In this document: positions 22,816 to 35,340 of the stretch, piece after piece
How the letters are laid out: each line of letters starts with the position of its first letter
Numbering within the stretch: position 1 is the first letter of the stretch
NCBI GenBank assembly: GCA_023897205.1
Contig: JAHWDD010000005.1
Location: 4,774,001 to 4,838,000 of the forward strand
DNA length: 64,000 nt
Direction: 5' to 3'
DNA from: Exophiala sp. HKRS030
Lineage: Eukaryota; Ascomycota; Eurotiomycetes; Chaetothyriales; Herpotrichiellaceae
Program-made: the position numbers and the translations under genes
The notes under the pieces: generated by a model
Told to the model about the DNA's origin: nothing
The model's input: only the letters and a program-made list of their open reading frames with translations
The model's database searches: none

Positions 22816-25705
22816 CTTTGCGACGGAGATTCAAGCTTTCGAGGGCAAGAGTGTTGCTCTACTGCATTGTGCAGTGCTTGTTATCGAAGCTAGCAGCGGC
22901 GTGGGAGGAGCGGGGAGGGAATGGCGTGAGTTGAGAGAAACAACCTGAGTAAGCAATAAGCGAATGCAAGATAACAATAGGCGGAGGGTAAGTGGTAGGA
23001 TAGAAATCTAGGACGATTCGAGGACGATTGAGCCCAGATATTCTACGAATGCAAAAGTGGTGCTCTAGAAAATCAACGTTGATGGGCAGAACGTTGACGT
23101 TGACGTGTGTGGACAAAGCAACGAATTGGGCGAGTTGAATGGAAGGAAGCCACGAGCCGCCACGGCGGGTCGGCGACATGGGAAAGTGTGGAATTCAACA
23201 TTTGCAGCTCCAAAAGTTCTGTTCCTGCATGATCCGTTCACACAACGTTTCGTTTGCGTTTGCGGAGATTTGGCACTGGCGTCCAGACAATGCTGACAGC
23301 GGAGCAGCGATACAACAGGCGGTGAGAGAGGATCAAAACCTGGAAGACTCCCTGTCAAAGGGCCGCGAAACAATGGAAATTGTTGATTTCAGATTTTGCA
23401 TAAGTGGCATGCATTCGATTCACACGCACCCACTAAGTAGGTCATTTATATTCTACGATACGAATAAGATGACAACATGAGTGAAATATTGGATATAAAT
23501 GTAGGAATTCTCTCACTCAAACATCGCACGGACTGTGAACAGATTTCAATGTGGAAGGTTGAAGGAGTCTTTTCTCAATGAAAGAGAGATCTACGGGTTG
23601 TCACATGTTTCCACGTCGCCAATGCTGTGGAAGCTGGTGATACCTTATTTACAGAAAGAGATAAGTACAGTCTAAGTAGCTCCGTAGTATGAACAGTCGA
23701 TCCGCTACAGGCAGGATACCGAGCACCTATGATTAGGCATGTACCACGTCATCGCTGGGTTGGAGATAATTCTCAGTGCTTTGATTCCTCTGGCACGTTG
23801 CTAGTCCTCAGAACACGGCGGTACTCTGTACTCTGGTAGTTAGCGATTGGGCTATTGGAGGGGCAGTTTGTGAATCTTGGCATACGTCATGAATCGCCTT
23901 TTCCAGATCGGTCATGATTGGCAAATTTACACCGTACTACTATTTACTGCCTAGGAGGTGAATACTGCGCAGAGTACTCGTGCGGCGCAGGGAAAAATCC
24001 TCCACAAGTCGAGGACCTAATACAATCTGCTCGTTTAATCCCAGAAAGTAATATTGCTTGACATCGAAATTCTGGATATCCTGAATGAATCTCCAATTTC
24101 TGCCCGATTGACAACTTACACGAAGGAGACACGCCGACGTCTTGCAGAGTACATCCAAGATGGAGAAAAATTTAAAGCACATACTCTAGTGCATAGTCTT
24201 TCTTGGTCCAATCGATCGTACAACCGAGATCTGGGGATATCAATCGCTTAGTCGCGCACTAGGATCTACTCCGTACTCCGTACAGGAAAACGATGAGAAT
24301 AGTAACAGTAAAAAACTGAAGCTGTACCACCCCGGCTTGTACTCCGTATCGAAGTTGCCGTGTGACTTAGCTAAGTGTAGAGTCGGCCGAGGGAGGACCG
24401 CAATTCGAGGTTGAAAAGCTTTTACAGTAGAAGCAAGCGGGGCCCAGCGAGGGAGTAGAGTTAAGAAATGAGCTAATTAGATGGTAAGATGGTAAGATCT
24501 GGTGGTCGGTTAGGTTAGCGCTGTAACCTCTTGTTGATATTATTACGGAGGAGGCTGAAGACCGCCTGGGCCTCTTTGAGGCGGCGCATGGAGTTCGCCG
24601 AAACCGAATCGTCATATTCGAGCCCCCGAGGAGTTGAAGGCTGGAGGAGGGATTAGGTAGGTCACGCAGGTGTCATAGGTTAGGTAGGGTGGTAGGTTGG
24701 TAAGGGCCTGGCTAAGAAACACATCACGTGCAGCCACAAGTTAAGCGAACAAACTGATCAGAACTGGGAGGACGGAGTACAGCGTGCGTACTGTACCTGG
24801 GGATGGATGGACATGCAGAACTTGGACAAGTTTGTCGCCTAAAAGTAACTCCCAAACTCCCTAGTAGGTGCTAAGGGGTTGCTTGAGGTTCAGTCTCTCC
24901 CTCGTGGCCTAAGGAGCCCTCTAGCTGGGTTGCCTACCTAGTAGTCAGTTAGATGCCTTCGGCCCTAGTTAGGTACCTAAGTAGTTAGAGCTTCAAGCTC
25001 GGCACATGACTGGAGAAAGAATGAGGAAAGAATGAGGTGATTATCCGCCAAGCCGGTTGGCATGGTGCTTGGAAAATCCTTGGATCTTTTCTCCAGCAAT
25101 GACGCTGTTTCTATTACGTCTTTTTTTGCTCACCTCCGCCTCAAACCAGCTCAAACCAGCTCATGAGAACCACATCTCCAGCTTTTTGGCTGCCCTTTTT
25201 TTGACCACGCACCTCGCACGTGTGACCAGGCAAAAACCTTTTGTCTTTCGCGGCTTCCGCCTTGGGGGCCCGTCAAGCGCAAATGATGCGAAAATTTCCC
25301 AAACCATGATCTGGCAATGCCCCAGTATTAGCCTCCTAGTAGCCACCTAGTAGGTAGACATGAATAGTACAAATGGCATGGTTCGTCCCACTGTCCGTGC
25401 AACAAAGCCTTCTCTGCATCACATCACATTACATCCAAGCCACTGTTCCCAGCTTAAAATCTCTTCTTTCCTCCAGCCTTTCACATACCCAGAGTCGCTG
25501 TTGAAAACCGAACAAATCCCAACTTTGCTCCCCATTACCAGGCCCATCACCCCTGTGTCCTCAGCAAACGCTTCTTGATATAGCAAACACCTCGACGCGA
25601 ACCACCGTCCATCTTTTCATCTCATCTTCCTTCCCTTGGCCATTGGTCACTTTGACTTTCAGCATCCTCTCTGAATTTCTACCACAACTTTCCAAAACTT
25701 CAGCA
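22816..25705. other. 2.9-kb divergent intergenic region
   Basis: It separates the GDB1 start (-) from the DUF3602 gene start (+). It contains three TACTCCGTA motifs (two overlapping at 24267 and 24274, one at 24340), CACGTG near 24726, and a pyrimidine-rich leader from about 25380. Short ORFs here lack family-like content. Confidence 0.45.
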
Positions 25706-26250
25706 ATGACGGAAAACAACAAGACAGTCTTCTATGGCCGTGGTGGCGCAGGTGAGTTGACAATGCCGCATTCTTCTCTTTTACCCAATCTGACATTCTG
25801 CTCCCTTGATAGGCAATGTGACAGCCAAGACTCCCAATTCGCCCAAGGTGGTGGCAGAAACAACACCTACCTTGAAATCAAAGACATACACCACTGGCCG
25901 CGGTGGGTCTGGCAATATGGCCAAGAATGACTTCGACCACCCCGAAGAAGCCCGAAAGGCTCAAGATGTCGATGTCCCGGGTCTCACTCTACCCGAGGGG
26001 TCTCATCATACTGGCAGAGGTATGCATTCCTTATGACCTAGCAACTCCGGGCGCACGAGGCTGACTTTACGACCCATCAATAGGTGGTGCTGCAAACATC
26101 TACACTCCTACCGATTCCGAACAGCTTGCGGCAAAACAACACAACGAGAAAGTCCGCTCCGAATCATTTCGTCGCAGTGGATCCAGAGAGCGCTCCGGCG
26201 TTCGGGCACTGGCGGACAAGGCCAAGGAGAGTTTGGGCGTCAAAAACTAG
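25706..26250 (+). CDS. DUF3602 family protein (GRGGxGN repeats)
   Basis: Three exons (25706-25751, 25813-26019, 26084-26250) give 139 aa. Both introns interrupt a glycine codon in phase 1, with GTGAGT and GTATGC donors and TAG acceptors. The protein shows three copies of the family hallmark: GRGGAGN near the start, TGRGGSGN in the middle and TGRGGAAN after the second intron. It ends with a basic Arg/Ser segment (RSESFRRSGSRERSG) and a short Lys-rich helix. DUF3602 proteins are small, fungal, probably disordered and of unknown function. Each intron falls inside a GRGG repeat, which suggests the gene grew by exon-repeat duplication. Family call by motif; no function is proposed. Confidence 0.88.
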
Positions 26251-29200
26251 AGCCAGATCTCTTGTTTTGTCGGACGCATGTCAAGGGCCTTTTATGGTGC
26301 TTCGGGCGCACCATTATACCTGTTTCATTTAGCGTTCGGCCTGCATTGGAGTTTTTCTTGACTTTGGGACCTGGGTAGAGGAATATTGAGCCAGATGGCA
26401 GATTCCACACGCCAGATGTGGCATTGCATTGGGGATATTCATCGGCTCTCGATCCACGTGAGATGTCTCCCCGAGACTCCGTGTTTGCTTCTCCTTCTTG
26501 AGGTGTTTTGTGAGTTTATTCAGCATGTACCTATTTTAAGACCACGAACCCTGAACAATACACCAACTTAATAATCATCTTTCGCGATCTTTCCAATGCT
26601 CCGAAAATGGATTGAGGGATGCAAGACTTTGGCTTGTTGTAACGGTACACAGTCTGATTGGTCCGTGTAAGCCCGACTCCGCCTGCGACTGGGGTGGTCT
26701 GCAACGTCAAGCTTGAACCAGATGGGAACACGAGGTGGGCAGGACGATTCTTGATATGTCGCTGACGGCAGCAAAGACAGCAGGGCGGCCGTTGGAAACA
26801 TTCCACGTTCTACAACCTGCCAACCTGCGGGCATGCCAGCCTGGTAGGTGGGATCATGCGCCGCCCGGTGGGAATTAATGCGACGGGCATCGGTTTCGAC
26901 GTTGAGATAAGTGCATGAATGATTGGAGGAGAATGACTGACGGGTTGGGTAAATGTGATAGGTCATGTTGAGCCATCAGCCACCGACCTCATGGTCACAG
27001 CGGTGAAGCCTGAAGCGGTTGTTTTTCATTTGCGCTGAGACAAGAGCCCAGAGCAGGTGCAGAGCATCGATAACAATCCCGACTTGGCTGAGGCTCAAAC
27101 TCCGACTCCAGGCTCGACTCTGGTGAGTGTTGCGGAAAAGCGGAAAGTCACGTCGGACATGAGACGCAAAAGAGCGTAGCCGCGTCATATTCGAATGCCA
27201 TTTTAAAGTTTCCTTTGGCGATCATCTGTGGTCACTGTGGTTTTCAAACAAGGTTCGAAGCAAGAAAAGCGTCACGGTTGTTGCAGACATGGGCCAAAGT
27301 CAAGATTAAGTTCGGCCAAAGGCTAAGTAGAGACAGTATGTGACATGCGATGATGCAAGATTGTGCCGCATGTGCCATGTTCCTGTACAAGCAGGGTCAA
27401 GCAGGGGTCCAGGCGTGCAAGGTCGTATAGACTGAGGGTGAGCGAGACGAGATGCGAACGCGACGCATGGGTGATGTGAAAAGCTAAGATATCTGTGGTG
27501 AAGGTGGGGTAAGATGCAAGATGAGTGCAGCGGGGACGATGCTTGGCGCGCCATCAGGTGGGATGATCAAGGCACGCCAATATTAGCGTGCCTTGAGGAA
27601 GCAGTGGCACCTATAGGCACCTACTCCGTAGTCAGTATAAGGGATTGATCAATTTTGTTTTGGTCTGATGATGGCCGTGGATGATGCAAACAGCAAGGGT
27701 GGCAGAGTCGGCACCGCAAGTCTGTAACGGCGCGTGTGTTACGAAGGAGGAGTTTCGCAAATCTGGTGGATGTTTTGACGCAGATGGACGGGAGATGGGC
27801 ATGATCGACCATAAGACGAGTCGATCGTCTCAAGTTTAAATATGGGCCCAAAAGCTAGAGCTCAAGAGGTCCTTTGACGAAATCGAGGATGACTTTTGGC
27901 CTGTGGTATTGTGAAGCAAAGCGGGCTTTACAAACTTTGGAGGCTGAATATCGAAGACAGTACTCAGAAGAGAGTATGCATTAATTGAATGGATACGGTC
28001 TGGTCTCTGACAGTGAAATGATAAGGACCAGCTGAAAACTGGAGGGAACGAGAATGCAAATGTGAGAATTTGAAGAAAGACGATGATTGCGAGCTCTTAC
28101 TGGCAGGAGATGCACTTCCAGACCTATAGAATTGTTCGCTACCTAGATGTCCTCCGTCTGTGCCGATCTAAATAGATACGAAGGACCTAGAGTTCGTCTA
28201 TTATCTATTATCTATTATCGAAGTACCTGGTATGGACTACTACCTACTACCTACTACCTGGTACCTAGCAAAACCATGAACAGTACTAACGCCATACGAA
28301 GTAGATAACCTACCAGGTACTAGGCACCTAGCTAGGTCTCTAGGTCAGTACTCGGTGGTAATTAAAGGGCAACTGCGGGGTACTCTGTACTTTGTGGGCA
28401 AGAATCCGACTCGCCGTTGTGCGTTGTGCGTGACTGCTCTAGAGTTAACTAGTGTTCTTGGTACCTGATGGACGACAGATCCCCTCACGCTTCTGACTAC
28501 TCCGTAGCTACTAGATACCTACTCCGTAGGTAGATACCTAGATAGTTAGTCGGAGAAGAGGTAAGGCACAACAGGCAAGCACGGAGTGGGACATGGCCTG
28601 TGTGGAACTCGTCAAACTATTGTTTTTCCAGCCTTGGCGCAAGTCGTGTATTGCGCTGCGCACTCAGATACCTAGGTATGTACCACCGTAACCACTGGAC
28701 CAGCATGGTGCGAAAAGATGCCGGTGGTGGATTCTTAGCTTCAAGCACTTGTGGTTGTCGATTGGAAGTCGAAGGTTGTTCAAGTTTCTCGATGACGAAG
28801 CGACAAGAAAGACCCTCTGAACGATTGTCATCGATCTGCACCGGCGAAGCTTCTCTGGTTAGTACCCAAGGTGGATTACAATGTACGGAGTATCTACTAG
28901 GTAGATATGGATCAGGATTCCGGAGTACAAGGGCTAATTACTTACTCCGTACACCTACAGTACAGTACCGTGGGTACCGTGGGTGGTACCTACTAGGTGC
29001 CTACGCCGTGATTGCCCAACTAATCGGCAGGCCCGTATCTGTTGTGTTGGTACCCACCGCCCAAGTATTCTTTCCTCCGTACTCCGGAGTCCGGACTGAC
29101 GACTTAGTACTCAGTAGTTGGTTGTCTAAAGTCTAGGTACCAATTAGTTAAACACCCACCACCCAACTGGCCAACAAAGTTAACTAGTTAGAAACTCAGA

Positions 29201-31641
29201 GTAGTGCCCGTGCCCACCATCTACCGTGTCCTCCGTACTCCGTAGTAGCCACTGCCCTAGTGAGTGTGGAGTAGGGAATACCTACTAGGTGCCTACACTA
29301 ACTACCTCGTACCTACTCTGTCACGTCTGTACAGATCTACAGAGGACTCCGTAGGCAGTTAACTAACTAGTACTAGGCTAGGTGCTAGGTATCCAGCGGC
29401 TACCCCGAAGCTCACGGTTCACGGTACGCAGTGCTTAAAGCCTAAAAGTAGTTAACAAAGATAGTCATGTAATAGTCCCTTTGATGTGTTAACTACAGGA
29501 GGGTAACCATTGTTCATCAGCTTCAATGTACGTAAGTTCATACAAGTCCTCGGTACCCTGTTCCTCGCTACCTAGGTCTACTCGCTACGAAGTGCTACCT
29601 ACGACCTACGACCTACGACCTACGACCTACGACCTACGACCTACTGTACTACTCCCTAGTACCGAGTACGCCGTCGTTTAGGCCTACTCCGTATCGAGAG
29701 TCTGGGAACAAGCGATCAAGGCCTGCCTATTTCGCTGAGCAAGTCCTGCTTTGGGAAGGACTTACCTCGTTCATCGCACACGCCCTTGCCCATTATTGTC
29801 GAACCGGGTGGTTTTCGATAAAAAGGTCGTTTGGCGTACTCGTTGCCTTGCCCGCTTCTGCTGCTTCTGCTGCTTCTGCTCCTCCTCCTGCCGCCACCTC
29901 CACCACCTTCGTATTATCATTTTTGGAAGCTCCATCGTCTCCATCGTCTCCGTTGTTTCCGTTGTCCAATATCAGACACTGGATATTACATTATTTAATT
30001 CTTGACCAGCATAGCATCTACGCTAACTACTCCGTACTCCCCTCCTGTGACCTGTCTCTGTCTGTGTCTGCCACCTTGACACACAAACAGCTCCCGACTT
30101 ATCCTGATCCCCTCTTTTCCTCTTCATCCTCGGATCTCTTGCGCCCCTTCACACTTGGCTCTCTGGTCACTTTGTGCACTGATCCAGCATTGTGGACCGG
30201 ACAGGCATTGGTTGACCTCCTCATCATCCCATCATTCTGGACACCGTGTGCGTGACGAGGTGAGTGCCACTTACCCACTCCCAATCCCACTCCCCCTCCC
30301 GCTCCATCCACATCCATGTTCTGTCTCCGTTTCCTTGCCCCAAGGCCCTTGCTCATGCTCATGCCCTTGTTCAATCTGCAGGCCCCATGCGACCTTGGCT
30401 TGCATGTCCAACGGCTGGCCTTCGCCTCTCGCCCTCCCTGGTTCATCTTTGATTTTGACCCTTGGCACCCAAGTCAGCCAACCGACCTACCTGTCAACTC
30501 GATTCAAGAGCCATCACAGCGACAACAGCACGACCGTTTTACTCTTGCACATCCATCCGTTTAATAACCACAACTCCCCGCTCTGCTTCATCTGTCGGCA
30601 CCCTCTCTGAAGATCCAGGCGATCCTCCCCAAATCCGTCTGAGATCCACCTGCGCCATTGCTTCCAGGCTTGCGACATGTACCAGCGCTTCATCCGTCAT
30701 TTGCGGCTTATCGTCGGCATTCGGGACATAATCATTGCCCAGCTGTCAGAACAGTAAATTCGCCGCCAACTACTCTTTCCTCTCACCCAAATCTCCGCGC
30801 ACGTCCCTGCTACCCGCAGGTTAACAGGACCCAGACCTTCCACCCTCAGATTCTGACAGCATCATCCACCCAACGTCTCCAAAAGAACCCACCGCGCTGT
30901 TCCTCCGAACTGAGTCGACCGACCCGACGGAGGTTCCACCACAGCCTTGCAAAAGAGACTTTCTCAGCCATCAAATCGATCGCTCTCTTTATCAAAAACT
31001 CAACCTTCACCACCTCCCTTAGCCCTTCAGTCTTTACGCCCTCGATCTGTCTATCTAAGCCTCAGTTTCGTCTCAGATCAATAACCCTCGAACCAAAGTC
31101 CTGGTTATTGAGCATTGCCTGTGTCTTGTATTCAGAAAGCTTTACGTGCAGCTGTGGCTTGAGTCGTACCCCGGTTTCCGACCAGTCCTGTGTTCCCATC
31201 AACCTTTTGACGTTATTGCGACACAAGACCGCAGACGTTATTGTGCCACATAGAAAGTTCTACGCCCACACGGATTTCTAATTTGCCAGACGAACTCTGT
31301 CTCTTCCCCACGCAGATCCGGGTTTCTGAGGTACCTGCTTCGGAACAACCTCTGGTTCCAAACCCTCATCTGAGACAGAGGAAGACAGAGACGGAGAGAC
31401 GGACGCCTTGAGGGATCGACATCAAACTAAGTTCGTACGGTCATTCACCACCATCAACCTTTTTACTGTTGGGTTGACTTTATTGTTTTGGTCCGGCGTG
31501 GAGCTTGACGGAGCCATTATTGATCGCCCTTTCTACCATTCTTTACAAGTGGATCATCCATTTTAGTGCAGCTTCAACCCTCCACAGTCCAAGAAGGCAC
31601 ATCTGAGACCAATTTTTCATTCCGTTGGTGCATATATCAAC
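26251..31641. other. 5.4-kb gene-free block, motif- and repeat-rich
   Basis: No ORF here has codon or family-like content that I can support. The block carries at least eight exact TACTCCGTA/TACGGAGTA motifs (27622, 28498, 28520, 28884, 28943, 29236, 29685, 30028), many TACCTAGGTA-like words, TCTATTA repeats near 28196-28218, CCTACTA repeats near 28238-28260 and a 7-bp tandem array at 29598. From about 29830 it becomes strongly pyrimidine-rich, which probably reflects a long velB leader and promoter. Confidence 0.6.
29598..29644. repeat. 7-bp tandem repeat, CCTACGA x6
   Basis: Six exact head-to-tail copies of CCTACGA (29598-29639) and a partial seventh. The unit is not telomeric. Confidence 0.9.
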
Positions 31642-33126
31642 ATGTATGGAAACTCCTCTCGCCCTCGACCCCCTCAATATTCTCTGCCACCACAACACAA
31701 TATTCATCCTCAGCATAGTCTACCTCCGCCTCATAGTGCAACGCCTCAGCATAACATGCAGAATCAGCACGCATATCCTCCCTCACGACATCCGCCACAA
31801 CTTCATCACCAGGGCTTACCACCACCGCTGTCTCTTTCCACTCAAATTCCAGATCCTCCCAACTACTCTAACTACAACATGGCAGCAAATGTGCCCCCTC
31901 CGAGTCCCAGCCAGAGTAGCGAAGTTGCCGACGACGGAAACTACAACCTGCCAGAGATCCCACCAGTATCAAGGGTCTGGCACAACTACGTATGGGCTCT
32001 TCAAATCGTACAACAACCCATACGTGCACGCATGTGTGGGTTCGGTGACAAGGTAAGCCTTCAAGTTTGAAAACTCGTCCGACTCAGTCTCTGACCTTGG
32101 CAGGATCGTCGACCCATCTCACCACCACCGTGTATCAGGCTCATCATCTTTGACCCAGCGACCTCACAAGAGATCGACTACTCGTAAGTTGGATCAAGAA
32201 AAAAGGGGTGATCTGACTAACAGTTTGATAGAAAAGTTGCTGACCTCTCGTGCCTCGTTCTGAACGTTGACTTGTGGAACCTACAAGGTACACGCGAGGA
32301 CAATCTCGTCAGGCACAATAATGCTTCGCCTTCTATTTCTTCAGTCTCAACCACTGCTTTCTCTGCTCCAATCAATGCTCCAAGCAACATGCCAAAACCT
32401 CCAGAGTTTGCAGGGGATGTCCCATATGGAGCTTTACCCCCTACACCTGCATTTTCGCCCGTTTCCAGTTCCTCCAGCTCAGTCATGACACCCGATGATC
32501 CAAATCATCACACAAATGGCGTTCACATGTACGGTCAAAGGAATCCCATCAGTCCCTTCGACCGAGCTCCACCTCCACCTCAATATCAAAACGGCTACGT
32601 GTCGACGTACAGTGCGCAATCCTCTCTCGCAAGTATGGCACCAGGTATCTCATCATCTTCATCTGCAAGATCAAGTCAAGACTTTGGTGCTCCTCGAGAT
32701 ATGAGCGATCGTCCCCTTATTGCCAAAAACTTGATTGGCAGTTCATCTTCAAGCGCATTCAAACTTGCAGATGAAGAGGGAAATGTAGGCTTGTGGTTTG
32801 TCTTACAAGATTTGAGTGTTCGAACCGAGGGCTGGTTTCGACTGAAATTGAGCTTCTACAATCTCTCTGCTGCCGCCATTACTACCGACATTGATGCACC
32901 TCAAGGTGAACTGTTGAATGAAGCGCCATGTCTATCTTCGATATTCAGCAGACCTTTCAAGGTCTTTAGCGCTAAGAAATTTCCTGGTGTCATCGAAACA
33001 ACGAGTTTGAGCCGACAATTTGCCCAACAAGGAATCAAGATTCCCATCAGAAAGGATGGTCATGGGAAGAAGAGAAGGAGGGATGGTGATGACGACGACG
33101 ATGATGACGGAGAATATGACGATTAA
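31642..33126 (+). CDS. velB: Velvet regulator VelB
   Basis: Three exons (31642-32052, 32104-32183, 32232-33126) give 461 aa. VelB binds DNA through the velvet domain and forms complexes with VeA/LaeA and VosA that govern light-dependent development, spore maturation and secondary metabolism. The domain is split as in VelB: part 1 (about 107-194) with VWALQIVQQPIRARMCGFGDKDRRP, written here only by its ends VWALQIVQQP and GFGDKDRRP, then PPPCIRLIIFD and LVLNVDLWN; part 2 (from about 326) with KNLIGSSSSSAF, GLWFVLQDLSVRTEG, FSAKKFPGVIE and GIKIPIRKDG. A Ser/Pro-rich insert of about 130 residues separates them. The N-terminus is Pro/His/Gln-rich; the C-terminus has a basic KKRRR cluster and a poly-Asp tail. 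Introns are canonical and restore frame at GDK/DRRP and DYS/KVAD. Confidence 0.94.
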
Positions 33127-34162
33127 GATTTTGCAACGATGGAAAAAGCATACTTTGTTCGGATTCTTCGCCTAACGAATAGTGAGAGTGGTGATCAGGC
33201 TTGAATGAAAGATTGTTATGTCTTCGAGAGATTGCATGTTTGGCGCTTTTTTGTGGTTTATCTTACTGGGAACAAAGAGCCTTCAGCTTGTCTCAAGGAG
33301 CAGGCGATAAGAGGCATGGCATCGTATTTTTAACTCGATCTAAAAAGCCGCATGGCTGGCGTGGTGATTCAAGATTATCGCGGCTTGAATGTACCTTTGG
33401 ACATAGCGTTTTCAGATTCTCAAACGGGGCAGAATTGTTTCGACTCTCTCTATTTGGGTCACGAGGCTCGAACCCTGTCGAGCCCATAACATGGATCTTC
33501 CAGCTAAGAGATCGTTCGGAATGAAGCTTATGAGGACAATCGAGACAAACAAGACAGTCAGAATGTTTCCGTAGAAGACACAAAGGAAATGATTATGTCT
33601 AAGATTAACGAGCTAGTATGAAATATGACGCGCTCAAAGCAAGAAAATGAACGGGAGGATATCAGTCAGGGTTGAACTCCACGGGGTCCTTTTGAATTCT
33701 TGACGAATACAAGTCTATGGTCTGTCTCGCGTACACGTACACGTACATGTATAAAGACGCCACGAACCAGCGGCACGGTACGACGTCGCGCTGCTGGACG
33801 GCACTGAGCGTGCACGCCCGCCAGCAGCAGCAGCGTCGTCATCACGACGAGCACAACCTGTCTCGCCCACCCCCAGCACGGCCATCAGCGTCAGCGACAG
33901 CGTCAGCGACAGGCATGCGACAGGCATGCGAGGAACAGATGGCCGCGGCGCAGGGCACCGTAGCGCAGGTTGGCGAATAATGCCGTCAGTGAGAGCATCG
34001 TCGTCGTCGTCGTTGTCGTCGTCGTCGTCACGGTGCTGATCAGGATCGACTCGTCGGCCCGTGTGGGCGTGGGACGCCGGATCAGCCAGCCGCTGGAGCT
34101 GAACGGCTCGTCTTGCCGTGCCGAGTACGAGATTTCGAGACCACCATGCCGTCTTGACACTA
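33127..34162. other. Intergenic region
   Basis: It holds the velB 3' end, an alternating GTACAC run near 33730 and a GTC microsatellite at 33998-34029. A GGTTCGAGCC word on the minus strand near 33475 resembles a tRNA B box but no cloverleaf folds around it. Short ORFs are not supported. Confidence 0.45.
33998..34029. repeat. GTC trinucleotide microsatellite
   Basis: About ten GTC/GTT triplets with one interruption. Confidence 0.9.
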
Positions 34163-35340
34163 CTAGGCCGATGCTCGCCTAGAACAAGTGTAGGCTGTGG
34201 GTCTGGTGGTCCGTGAAATGAAATGCTCGAATCCTGTCTTGAGCGACTGTGTCCATCGATCGGTAGTAGGTGATGAGCCGGGAGAGCCTGGCCGTCGAGA
34301 TGCAGAAGCTCGCGAGGTAGATCTGTCCGTCCGGCGCATGCGCTGGGTGTTTGCTACCGTGGCTGTGGCTGATGGTCGCGGTGGTGGAGAGTAGTTGGAC
34401 TGGGGGTTGGACGGCTCGAGTGTGGACAAGGGGATGTCAGGATTGAAGTTCAGGTCGGCCGAGTCTTGGAGTTCGGTTGGAGAAGGGACGCGGAGCGTGA
34501 TGACACGTAGTCCGAAACAGGGTGATGTCGACGATGCCGTGAGCTTCCAGTTTGTTGTCGCGAGGGCCTTTCTGACCGTTCTCGCTGATGCGTCTGGCGG
34601 GATGTCTTTCAAAACAGCCGATATCGAAGGGTCGCCTATCAGTGATGCCGCGCCGGCGATGCTGTTCGGATCCCGGACAAGTATCATCGTGAGTTTGCGA
34701 ACCGACAAGGCCAGCACAACGAGGAACACGTCCCTCAGAACGGCGATGCCGAGGACTATGCTTAAGAGCGGCTGGTTGAATGCCAGCATCGGTTTGCATT
34801 CGTCTCCATTGTTGACCCCGGCGGAACAGCCTCCTGCAGGTTCCGCCTTGACCTTGAATGTGATGACTTCTGATGAGATGGGGATGGCCAGCGTCGTCAA
34901 GAATGTCAGGATCGTGGCGAGCATTGCTACTACAGACCCCTTGGTATGTCTCAACCTTCCGACCGCGCCGGTCCAGCCGTTGGGCTCGAAGCAGACTAGT
35001 TCAGCGGCGGATCTGCCATCGTGCCGGTAGTAGGTGGGTGTAGGGGTTCACGCGGAGAAGATCCGGGTGTGAACTCGATCAGAGCATCCGGTAGGTCACG
35101 GCCACGGTCGGCGCCAGGTAGGTGCCGAGGAAGTATTGACATGTTGTGATGGAGAGGAGTTGGTCCAGCGCGATGGTGGTGGGCCATCGTCACAGTCTGG
35201 ACCATCGGGTGTCATCGGCCTGTCATCGTCGCTGCTGCAGCGGAGCCAGGTATGGAATGCGAGGCCAGCCATGACGGTGAGATCTTGTTCAATAGAATGA
35301 GGATGCCAAGGTATGGCCGGCGAAGTGAGGATGTTATGTA
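34163..35340 (-). pseudogene. DUF3433 family membrane protein relic (C-terminal part, broken)
   Basis: A 34163-34954 segment on the minus strand reads like the last module of fungal DUF3433 membrane proteins: VVAMLATILTFLTTLAIPISSE, written by its ends VVAMLATILTF and AIPISSE, then CSAGVNNGDECKPMLAFNQPL and RDPNSIAGAASLIGDPSI, each preceded or followed by hydrophobic stretches. Just upstream, CFEPNGWTGAVGRLR is in frame, and a further module (YFLGTYLAPTVAVTYRML, DLLRVNPYTHLL) lies in other frames with a TGA in between, so at least three breaks occur between 35000 and 35200. The rest of the family's usual length, several hundred residues upstream, is not detectable before 36900. Function of DUF3433 is unknown. 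Some breaks may be assembly errors as elsewhere in the window, but the missing N-terminal part argues for a true relic. Confidence 0.5.

Noticed and set aside
28600..29136. 178-codon open frame in the gene-free block
   Set aside because: It runs through TACTCCGTA words and repeats, has no family-like segment and lacks a supported start; composition follows the local DNA.
29598..29644. Interstitial telomere repeat
   Set aside because: The unit CCTACGA differs from the fungal telomere unit CCCTAA in length and sequence.
33460..33500. tRNA-like B box (GGTTCGAGCC on the minus strand)
   Set aside because: The T-arm stem does not pair and no acceptor stem or anticodon arm can be placed.
33201..33583. 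Overlapping ORFs of about 100 codons on both strands past velB
   Set aside because: Both strands are equally open, the starts are not ATG-supported, and no motif is visible.
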